Below, piece by piece: positions 17,773 through 25,101 of a stretch of 64,000 nucleotides of DNA. Position numbers and translations under genes: made by a program. The notes below the pieces were generated by a model, which was not told the origin of the DNA, did not search any database, and worked only from the letters and a program-made list of their open reading frames with translations. This DNA comes from Candidatus Opimibacter iunctus (GTDB lineage: Bacteria; Bacteroidota; Bacteroidia; Chitinophagales; Saprospiraceae), in the NCBI GenBank assembly GCA_016716665.1, contig JADJVH010000015.1:58582-122581 (forward strand), written 5' to 3'. How positions within the stretch are numbered: the first letter of the stretch is position 1; the number at the start of each line of letters is the position of its first letter.

Positions 17773-18436
17773 TTATTTTGCGATGATCGTCAGATTTGCA
17801 AAATCACCCCCTGATGTATCCGCCACATAGAATCCCACTTTTCCCGAAGGGAGTGCTATTGGAGGATGAACTACCAGGCTTGGTGTAGTGGTCCCGTTGA
17901 TATATGTGGTAACCGTTGTTTCAGTGACTTCGAGGCGCACGTGCACCCATGCATTGGGATCAGGTGGAGGTACTATTCGATGTTCGAACTGTCCCGGGGA
18001 CTCTGCACGGAGCTTTCGCCAGCTGAAGATGGGCAGGGGAGATAAACTGAATCATCCTGTCCTGGGAGACCTGATCCTCTGCATAGAAGTGAAATGGACG
18101 CAGGTATATGGCATCATAGGTTGAATCATTTTGTCCATGGAAGGCAATGCCTACAAAACTGTGTTGCTTTACATTTTCTCCCCGCACATCAAATTCCAGT
18201 GTGCCCGTGGAAAAGGTAATGCCTTTCATCCATGCGACACCTTCGCCATAATCCTTGTTCAGGCGGATGCCTTGATAGCTGTCCTCCTTGATCAGGGAAA
18301 GCACTCTGTTGTACACCTCTATCTTATGGTGTTGTGCGTCCTTATGCAGGTCAGGGATCATAGGCCGCTGTGCAAATATTGGAATGGCAAGGACAGTCAG
18401 CAGGCTTATCAGTGCATGAGTATATTTCCCGGGCAT
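17773..18436 (-). pseudogene. Secreted LamG/DUF1080-like protein, one frameshift
   Basis: From ATG 18436 a signal peptide (MPGKYTHALISLLTVLAI, FAQ cleavage) leads into a concanavalin-like jelly-roll: VAWMKGITFSTGTLEFDVRG, FVGIAFHGQNDSTYDAIYLR, QFISPAHLQ. At about 18022 the frame breaks; the next frame continues WRKLRAESPGQFEHRIV, then DPNAWVHVRLEVTE, VGFYVADTSGGDFANL, and stops at 17773. Removing one base at 18022 restores about 220 residues. The pattern matches LamG-like or DUF1080 (3-keto-disaccharide hydrolase-like) proteins that bind or cut glycans outside the cell. A sequencing error is as likely as a true mutation. Confidence 0.6.
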
Positions 18437-18659
18437 CGTGTGAGGATTTCGATTACATACATATCGTATGGGCTCCATTGGATCGATGGATTAACCGATC
18501 AATGGGGGTGGATTTTGGACGAAAGAGGGGGAGGAGCTAATTGGAAGGGAAAGAAGAAATGACCTGCGCAACTTCCTGGGGTGGTGGTGAGAATTGTAAG
18601 TTACCTATCCGTAGACCAAGGTGAAGATGCGGAGTCATTAAAAGAACTATAGAACCTAG

Positions 18660-19285
18660 TCAGGGTTTACCTATCCATTTCAGAATATCATCTGCAATTT
18701 TCTTCTGCCACTCTTTCATATCCTTTTCAGGATGTATGCCCACTAGACTGCAGGTCTGATTGCTGATCTCCCCATGGAAGTCCATGTAAACCCCATTCCT
18801 AGTCGAGTTAGCTCCTGGGTAAACAATAGCGACCTTTTCCGCACCATAATATTGATGATATACATACATCTGTCGTAGATCCCCCACTGATGGATTTATT
18901 CCACCTAGGTTTTTCCACTTCGTGTCCAGTACGGTACACCCATAGATTTCGCTTTCAATGACTATATCAGGCCTGATAGTTGCCCGGTTACCTTCTGTGG
19001 GCTTCCAGAAATGTTTGGAAACTTGTCCACGCACTTGTGCAGGAATATTTTGTAAACGGAATTCTTTGCGAAGACTGGTCAGAACAAATTGTTCCCATAA
19101 TAGATTCATATCAAACATCAAGGCCAGAACATGATTTCCGCCTTTTGAAATATCTGGGTGGTAATTGAGCAGCAGCAGACGCGCCATTTCCATAACCTTT
19201 TGGTAATGATTGGTTTTCCGGTTTAAAACCAGTTTCTGAAAGGTGGCTTCTGTCACCTTTGTATCAGGCATCTCTGGAAAATGCA
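18660..19285 (-). CDS. mcrC: McrC, C-terminal nuclease part (frameshifted gene)
   Basis: This piece reads HFPEMPDTKVTEATFQKLVL, then FDMNLLWEQFV, a typical McrC middle segment. It continues into the PD-(D/E)xK catalytic core: R-P-D in TIRPDIVIES followed by VLDTKWKNLGG, the D and ExK-equivalent (D-x-K) residues, then DLRQMYVYHQYYGAEKVAIVYP. McrC is the nuclease of the McrBC type IV restriction complex and is stimulated by McrB GTP hydrolysis. The frame joins the upstream McrC piece if one base is added at about 19285 (TCTTG read as TCTTTG). It is the last gene of the minus-strand mcrBC unit. Confidence 0.8.
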
Positions 19286-19929
19286 AGAGTAGAGCTCTAT
19301 TCGGCTTTGTAACTCAGGCTTAGAATTGATTTGTTTAAGCAGCCTCAGTGCTTTGTATAAAATAAAATGAATCTGATGCAAAGTGTCATACACGGTGTAC
19401 CGGACATACGCCCGCTCCTGGTGCACCAGATTCTGCTGAATATGCTTGCCAAATACAATGGAGCCTTTTAGAGACGTGCAGTTCCCTTCTGTTTTTCTAT
19501 ATTTTTTAGCGAGGCCACAGTGCAAAAGGTATTCGAGCTCGACGATATAAAGCTCAAAATAGAGGTCAAGAATCGAATTGGTTTTGATCTTCAGGGATGT
19601 ACTGCTGGGAGCATGGATATCAAAGATGCCTACTGTACGAAGCATGGAAATCAGCAATTTCTTCCATTCGTCCTTACCTTCTTCTCCAGAGGTTTGACGA
19701 TCAGCTTTTGGAAGAACCTCTATCGTAATGTGACCAACCTGGATAACTCCCACATATTCTTTGAAAATGACCCGCCGATGACCCAGGTCGTAGTATAAGC
19801 CTTCTGTTGATTGATGGTAAGCAGCCAGTGCATTGAAATGCGTTTCGTAAAATCAACACCATTATAGGTGTGACCTACCCGTAAGTGATCGTATTCAAAA
19901 ACAATAATATGGTTATTGGTCTTTTTCAA
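19253..19929 (-). CDS. mcrC: McrC, N-terminal part (frameshifted gene)
   Basis: The likely start is TTG at 19929, overlapping the McrB stop as TTGA. The first piece reads KKTNNHIIVFEYDHLRVG up to GVDF; after a missing base in an A4 run at 19849-19852 the protein continues FYETHFNALAAYHQSTEGLY, YDLGHRRVIFKEYVGVIQVG and TIEVLPKADR, the hallmark N-terminal beta-rich McrC domain that contacts McrB. It runs to SRIELYS, where the second break (about 19285) leads into the nuclease part. Both breaks are single missing bases at short runs, which favours sequence error over a dead gene. Confidence 0.8.
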
Positions 19930-20675
19930 ATTCGATTATCCATAAGGGTATCAATAGCCAAAGAGAAAGTCATGCCATCAGTTAGATTTGATGAAGGCTT
20001 TCGGTAATCTACGATCGTGTACACTGGTTTTTCAAGGAGCATGTCCGCGCCATCATAGTCAAAGGCACAGAATATCTTTTCCTTTTGATCCTTGATGTTA
20101 ACAAAACCATTTCCAAGCACCAGGCCAATTTTGCCGTAGTCCCCAAAAAAGTACTCTTGTAACAAGGGTATAATATTCTTATAGAACGATTCCATAAGGG
20201 CAGAAATCGTATCATTATCCTGCGGGAACATAAAATAAGAATGCCCAATCATGTGATCCTTGTCCAATAGTTTTTCAAGGCGGATATTGATGCGTTGCAG
20301 GATATCCTTAAGGAGGTGATTGCCAGCCATTCTGTTTAGTTCTTTAAGATCATACCTTGGTGGCATTTCTTCAAATGTAAACCTTCGGCGAAGAGCGGTA
20401 TCAAGGGCTTCCACACTTCGATCGGCTGTGTTCATGGTGCCAATGATATAGAGGCTTTTTGGAACACTGAATGCTTCTTTGCTATATGGTAGAATGATTT
20501 GGATTGATTCAGATGCACCTTTGCGTTTGTCTTGTTCTATTAGAGTAATTAGTTCGCCAAAAATTTGTGAGACATTTCCCCTGTTGATTTCATCGATAAT
20601 GAGCACAAAAGGTTTCTGACCAAAGTCACTTCCACCACTATGTTTTTCTAAGCCATTTTTAAATAGATAGGACAA
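19926..20675 (-). CDS. mcrB: McrB, C-terminal half of AAA+ GTPase domain
   Basis: A 249-residue segment containing Walker B (VLIIDEINRGNVSQIFGEL) and the McrB signature loop GTMNTADRSVEALDTALRRRF, where NTAD replaces the NKxD of other GTPases, followed by the arginine-rich sensor region. The C-terminal lid region (GHSYFMFPQDND, VLGNGFVNIKD) is as in McrB. It joins the upstream half through the stretch LRSKVYNPTYVNE in a third frame, so two single-base breaks occur between about 20670 and 20735, both at A/T runs. McrB forms hexameric GTPase rings that translocate DNA bearing modified cytosine. It is followed directly by McrC. Confidence 0.85.
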   Translation of the reverse strand: MSYLFKNGLEKHSGGSDFGQKPFVLIIDEINRGNVSQIFGELITLIEQDKRKGASESIQIILPYSKEAFSVPKSLYIIGTMNTADRSVEALDTALRRRFTFEEMPPRYDLKELNRMAGNHLLKDILQRINIRLEKLLDKDHMIGHSYFMFPQDNDTISALMESFYKNIIPLLQEYFFGDYGKIGLVLGNGFVNIKDQKEKIFCAFDYDGADMLLEKPVYTIVDYRKPSSNLTDGMTFSLAIDTLMDNRI

Positions 20676-20735
20676 AATTCATTAACATACGTCGGGTTAT
20701 ACACTTTACTTCGTAAGCACCTTCGTACATTTTTT

Positions 20736-21710
20736 TTAATATTTTTCAATGGATGCGGGATGGTCTATATCCGGATTGATGGACTTTTTAGGTTTTACCC
20801 TGAATGTCTTGCCTCCTCGGTAAGTGATTGAAAATTCAGTATTCCCTGTATTGATAATTATTGGTGACTTGTTTTCTGCTTCCGAGCATTCACCTTTTAG
20901 CCATTCTATTTTTTCGTTAAAGTTTCCACCATGCGAAGATGCTGCTTTCACCAACTGTTTAAATATGCCAGGAACGATTTCATACGTTACTTGGATTGCA
21001 TCACCTTCTGGTGCAATTGGTTTTATGCCTTCAATGAAATCTTCATAAGACATGCTTTGGTGAAAGGTGATGAAAGCTATCTGTCCCTTCTCAGTTAAAG
21101 TATCAAAGGCTAATTCTTGGAACCGGTTTATAAGTTTTTTTCGATCGCTAATATGAGTTTTAAGAAAGGATGGATCTACTATTTGGAGAGCTTTGCTCAC
21201 TGTCGTATATGTCTTTCCTGTTCCTGGGGGGCCATAAAGAATGCTGTTTAATGGAAGAGTACTGAGGGTTGTTTGGGCTTTCTCTAAGCCAGACTCAGAA
21301 ATACCTATTAATTTGGTTAGTCTCTTTACATATTCTGGGTATTTGGTGATATCCGTGAGTGTTTTAACCACAATACCTCCTTTTTCATCCGTCCATTCGT
21401 TTTTACTAATCCAATTTATATTTCGATAACTCTTGTATTTTTTTTTCGTGTCGTCAAACATATAGTCAGAAGAAACGACTCCATATCCTAGATAGGTATC
21501 TCTTCCCTTTTTAGCTATAACAATATCTCCTTCTTTAAGCAGATGTTTAAACTCATAATTTGCAGTGGCATCATTCTTTTTTGATGAAGTAGTCTGTTCA
21601 AATTCTTGGAGTTTTTTAGAAATTTCTTCCTTAGAGGTGTAGTTACTGAGATCCCCGAGATTGTCCCAATTCATAGCTATGATACCATTGGTATAAAAAT
21701 TCTCCCACAT
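20736..21710 (-). CDS. mcrB: McrB, EVE-like recognition domain plus Walker A half
   Basis: Residues about 1-130 are an EVE/PUA-like modified-base reader: MNWDNLGDLSNYTSKEEI, FKHLLKEGDIVIAKKG, YLGYGVVSSDYMFD, RNINWISKNEW. The GTPase starts with ILYGPPGTGKTYTT (Walker A at 160-167) and GQIAFITFHQSMSYEDFIEG, the McrB family's post-Walker segment. The frame is open upstream of the first ATG and reads RYWLPAPGKNAEMW, which is part of the domain, so the true protein starts further up: one added base near 21752 would join it in frame to the 21748-22305 protein. The same recognition domain is common in McrB of Bacteroidota. Confidence 0.8.
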   Translation of the reverse strand: MWENFYTNGIIAMNWDNLGDLSNYTSKEEISKKLQEFEQTTSSKKNDATANYEFKHLLKEGDIVIAKKGRDTYLGYGVVSSDYMFDDTKKKYKSYRNINWISKNEWTDEKGGIVVKTLTDITKYPEYVKRLTKLIGISESGLEKAQTTLSTLPLNSILYGPPGTGKTYTTVSKALQIVDPSFLKTHISDRKKLINRFQELAFDTLTEKGQIAFITFHQSMSYEDFIEGIKPIAPEGDAIQVTYEIVPGIFKQLVKAASSHGGNFNEKIEWLKGECSEAENKSPIIINTGNTEFSITYRGGKTFRVKPKKSINPDIDHPASIEKY

Positions 21711-21747
21711 CTCGGCGTTCTTTCCGGGAGCGGGGAGCCAATACCTT

Positions 21748-22305
21748 TTAGATATCTTGAGTCATTTCAGATTGCCTTTTAGGAGAGTTTCTGATTTTAT
21801 TTACTTCAGCCAATCTTTCGTTGAATGATTCCCTGGTCAAGAGGATATTTTGCAAGCCTTGAGACTCAATTATGGAATCAATTTTTGGCTTTGTTGTTTC
21901 AAGGAATTCAAGCAATGAATCTATACCGTTTGTCTTGTCAAGATCAAGGACAAAGTAGGATTTATCTCTTTGATCGAATTCTCTATAGTCTTTACTTATT
22001 AATTCTCTTACTTTTTCATAGAAAGAAATTATTTTGGAGTCTAATTCATGTTTGTATCCGTTTTCAATGGTGCATGAAATTCCTGATTTATTCTCTTTAA
22101 GTAGAAGCCTTAAGGCCGGGCTATGGTTTGCATTGTTACTTCTGGTGATCCATGAGATCCACGCATAGTGCTGATCCCCCAAGAACCACATACCTGCATC
22201 AAGCTTTTCTTTATTCCTATTAGTTCGAAGGATATATATGAAGTCAGGGTGTTCTAGGCGGTAATTTTCCAATGCCTGGAAAAGTTGTTCATGAAAGCTA
22301 TTCAT
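21748..22305 (-). CDS. N-terminal domain upstream of McrB (probable fused recognition module)
   Basis: A 185-residue protein starting MNSFHEQLFQALENYRLEHP and including DAGMWFLGDQHYAWISWI and a helix FYEKVRELISKDYREFD. I do not recognise a named domain with certainty; it resembles the extra N-terminal DNA-reader modules fused to McrB-like GTPases. Its last residues, SEMTQDI, are followed out of frame by SKRYWLPAPGKNAEMW of the McrB EVE-like domain. Either it is a separate gene whose stop overlaps mcrB, or a missing base near 21752 has split one McrB polypeptide. The latter agrees with the other single-base breaks in this locus. Confidence 0.55.
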   Translation of the reverse strand: MNSFHEQLFQALENYRLEHPDFIYILRTNRNKEKLDAGMWFLGDQHYAWISWITRSNNANHSPALRLLLKENKSGISCTIENGYKHELDSKIISFYEKVRELISKDYREFDQRDKSYFVLDLDKTNGIDSLLEFLETTKPKIDSIIESQGLQNILLTRESFNERLAEVNKIRNSPKRQSEMTQDI

Positions 22306-22376
22306 TGAATAAAAATCTAATGTTTACAGTAAATATTAGAGGTTATAAGCTATAAATTCATTTTTCAATCAACCCC

Positions 22377-22602
22377 TCACAAAATCTCTAAAACTCTCCA
22401 GCCCCGCTCCAAATTGTCAATATTCTCCAAAGTCATTTTGTCTGGGTCGGGCAGGTCAGCGTTAGATTTGCAATAAAAATATCCAAAATGTGTTCCAATT
22501 ATAAGAAAAAGCCCCCTTCCTCCCCTCGAATATTGGTTTGACCCTCAAATAAATATAGATATCTCCTCGATAGCGATAAAGCTTCAGTTCAATAGGATAC
22601 AT
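22377..22602 (-). pseudogene. Possible small protein gene with one frameshift
   Basis: From ATG 22602 a frame reads MYPIELKLYRYRGDIYIYLR then VKPIFEGRKGA; at a G5-C-T5 run (about 22510) the coding signal moves to another frame, LFLIIGTHFGYFYCKSNADL then DPDKMTLENIDNLERGW, with a stop at 22377. Together they make about 75 residues of convincing protein-like sequence. The family is not recognised. The gap between mcrB and the helicase gene is otherwise empty. Confidence 0.35.
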
Positions 22603-22652
22603 CTCGGCATCCTTCTTGCTATCTTATCAAGGCCAATGGCTTCAAAGACCCA

Positions 22653-23783
22653 ATGAAACCCATTACTTTCTTCGACACCGAGATCGATCCCAAGTCCGGC
22701 AAAGTGCAGGATATAGGTGCCTTCAGGCATCCTGACCAGTCTTTTCATGGCACCCAGCTATCGGAGTTTATTGATTTCCTGGGAGATACTCCATTCATTG
22801 CCGGACATAATGTGATCCGCCATGATTTGACATATCTAGCCAAGTCAGGTTATACTCCCAAATCAAATGTCCGGATCATCGATACCCTCGACCTGGCCCC
22901 GTTGTTGTTCCCGTCAAGGCCGTATCATAGTCTGGTCAAAGACGATAAGCTCATCACCGACGAACTCTCCAACCCCCTCAACGATGCGATCAAATCGAGG
23001 GATCTTTTCTATGATGAAGTGAACGCCTTCCGGGATTTGAAACCGGAATTCCAATCCATCCTTTATGGGCTCCTGCGGGAGGTGCGCGAATTTGAAGCCT
23101 TTTTCGCGTACATTGATTTTGAAGTATTGCCTGACTCACTGATCGATGCTATCAAGGCAACCTTTCAAAATAAAATTTGCGAAAATGTTGAGCTGGAAAG
23201 AATCATCCAACAGCATCCGGCTGAAGTAGCCTATTGCCTGGCACTCATCCAGGCTCATGACCAATATTCTATTGCACCCCGATGGCTCAATTATTCAAGA
23301 CCCGACATTGTGCAAGTGATGCGCCTCCTACGCAGCACCAGGTGTATCGAAGGATGTTCATATTGCAATCAATTTAATGATGCACATGCAGGCTTGAAAA
23401 CCATTTTCGGGTATGACGCTTTCAGGAAATTCGGTGGTGAGGACCTGCAGGAGAATGCAGTAAAGGCAGCATTGAATTACGAATCCCTTCTGGCTGTATT
23501 CCCTACTGGAGGAGGTAAGTCCATTACTTTTCAACTCCCGGCCCTGATGCAGGGGCTGCAAAACAAAGGATTGACCGTCATCATCTCTCCGCTGCAGTCG
23601 CTGATGAAAGACCAGGTGGATAATCTGGAGAGGGCAGGGATCACCGCTTCTGTCACCATCAATGGCCAGCTGAATCCCATCGAGCGTAGTAAGAGTTTTG
23701 AACGGGTCAGTGAAGGATTGGCCCATCTGCTCTATATCTCTCCGAATCCCTGCGATCACCATCTATTGAAAAACTTATCCTGA
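22653..23783 (+). CDS. Exonuclease-RecQ-UvrD fusion, part 1: DEDD exonuclease and RecQ motif I
   Basis: The gene starts at ATG 22653. Residues 1-175 are a DnaQ-like 3'-5' exonuclease: D8 and E10 in TFFDTEIDPKSGK, the second-motif D in AGHNVIRHDLTYL. A Cys pair lies in CIEGCSYCNQ. From about 255 the RecQ helicase core begins: FGGEDLQENAVKAAL, motif I FPTGGGKSITFQLPAL, motif Ia VIISPLQSLMKDQV. The frame breaks at about 23743, where YISP should continue ESLRSPSIEKLILSR, so the last 13 residues of this piece are spurious. Three more breaks separate it from the UvrD part; together they make a protein of about 1600 residues, interpreted as one gene to 27461. Confidence 0.75.
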   Translation: MKPITFFDTEIDPKSGKVQDIGAFRHPDQSFHGTQLSEFIDFLGDTPFIAGHNVIRHDLTYLAKSGYTPKSNVRIIDTLDLAPLLFPSRPYHSLVKDDKLITDELSNPLNDAIKSRDLFYDEVNAFRDLKPEFQSILYGLLREVREFEAFFAYIDFEVLPDSLIDAIKATFQNKICENVELERIIQQHPAEVAYCLALIQAHDQYSIAPRWLNYSRPDIVQVMRLLRSTRCIEGCSYCNQFNDAHAGLKTIFGYDAFRKFGGEDLQENAVKAALNYESLLAVFPTGGGKSITFQLPALMQGLQNKGLTVIISPLQSLMKDQVDNLERAGITASVTINGQLNPIERSKSFERVSEGLAHLLYISPNPCDHHLLKNLS

Positions 23784-24370
23784 GCCGCACTATCAATCGG
23801 TTTGTCATCGATGAAGCACACTGCTTTTCTTCCTGGGGCCATGACTTTAGGGTGGATTACCTCTATATAGGGGAGTTTATCAATAACATCCGGGAAAAGC
23901 GACAACAGGAGGAGGTCATTCCAATTTCCTGCTTTACGGCCACTGCCAAGCCACAGGTCATCGATGATATCCGACAATACTTTCAGGATGAGTTGAATTT
24001 AAACTTAACGCCGTTTCAGTCAAAAGCATCTCGAACGAACCTACGTTATGAGGTTTATGAGCAGAACGATGACGCCGGAAAAATATTCCGCTTTACGGGA
24101 TATCTTAACCCAACAGCAAGTCCCATCGATCATATATGTATCACGCACAAAGAGAGCAGAAGATTTAGCGAGAAAGCATTCAGAAGACGGCCTTCCTGCC
24201 CGCCCATATCATGGGCAGTTGGATTCCAATATCAAGACTCAAAACCAGGATGCATTTCTGGCTGGTGAAGTCAGCATCATGGTGGCTACAACTGCCTTCG
24301 GCATGGGGGTAGACAAAAAAGATATCGGGGCCGTGGTGCATTACGATATCAGTGATTCGCTCGAAAAACT
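23744..24370 (+). CDS. Exonuclease-RecQ-UvrD fusion, part 2: RecQ helicase core
   Basis: The continuation frame carries ESLRSPSIEKLILSR, the DEAH-box FVIDEAHCFSSWGHDFR and motif III FTATAKPQV. At about 24088 an extra C moves the frame to ALRDILTQQQVPSIIYVSRT, followed by the RecQ motif IV-V region ARPYHGQLDSNIK and VATTAFGMGVDKKDIGAVVH. A third break at the A5 run 24364-24368 (one A too many) separates ISDSLE from NYVQEAGRAGRDEK, motif VI, in the next piece. All motifs of a working SF2 RecQ 3'-5' helicase are present when the three breaks are corrected. Confidence 0.75.
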
Positions 24371-25101
24371 ATGTGCAGGAAGCCGGTCGGGCAGGGCGGG
24401 ATGAAAAGCTTGAGGCCAACTGCTACATCCTTTTTGATGAGGAAGATCTCAACAAGCACTTCATTTTACAAAACCAGACAAGGCTTACCCAGAAGGAAAT
24501 CAATCAGATTTGGAAATCGATAAAGGATTTGACCAGATTCCGTCAAACGATATCGCACTCTGCTCTGGAAATAGCCAGGCAAGCAGGCTGGGATGATTCG
24601 GTCAAGGAAATCGAAACGCGTGTTAAGACCGCCATTGCAGCACTTGAAGAGGCTGGGTATATCAAGCGAAAAAACAACCAATCGCGTGTCTATGCAGACA
24701 GTCTTCAATTCAAAACTGCACAGGCAGCTATCGATAAGATAGATTCTTCAGGAGCACTCACGGAAAATGAAAAGTTTCAAGCCAGGCGAATAGTGAAAAG
24801 CCTGATTTCGAGTAAACGAACATCTCTACTCAAGGATGATGATGGTGAGGCACGTGTGGAATACTTAGCCGACATGCTTGGGATACCACTTTCAGAAGTC
24901 ATTCGAATCATCTCACTGCTGCGTCAGGAAAAACTGCTATCAGACGCTCGCGATCTTAATGCATTTGTCCACAAAAGCAATCCCGTAGGCAAGCTCACCA
25001 ATACCATCAAGGATTATCATACCATACTGACACAGCGCCTTGAACGCATTGAAAATGGCCGGGTCACCTTCTTCGGCTTAAAGAAATGCATGAAGACATA
25101 A
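24352..25101 (+). CDS. Exonuclease-RecQ-UvrD fusion, part 3: RecQ motif VI and C-terminal region
   Basis: The piece opens with motif VI, NYVQEAGRAGRDEKLEANCY, including the arginine finger region, then a helical RecQ C-terminal zone (NQIWKSIKDLTRFRQTISH) and winged-helix-like repeats (EYLADMLGIPLSEVIRIISL). The start at 24352 is not real; the frame continues from part 2. It ends with GRVTFFGLKKC, where the next frame reads LKEMHEDIRKATGKD, so a fourth break lies at about 25065-25080. No zinc-binding RQC cysteines are obvious here. Confidence 0.7.
   Translation: MIRSKNYVQEAGRAGRDEKLEANCYILFDEEDLNKHFILQNQTRLTQKEINQIWKSIKDLTRFRQTISHSALEIARQAGWDDSVKEIETRVKTAIAALEEAGYIKRKNNQSRVYADSLQFKTAQAAIDKIDSSGALTENEKFQARRIVKSLISSKRTSLLKDDDGEARVEYLADMLGIPLSEVIRIISLLRQEKLLSDARDLNAFVHKSNPVGKLTNTIKDYHTILTQRLERIENGRVTFFGLKKCMKT

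Noticed and set aside
23743..25080. Programmed ribosomal frameshifting in the helicase gene
   Set aside because: Four shifts of mixed direction without slippery heptamers or conserved signals, in a window with many similar breaks, fit sequence errors better.
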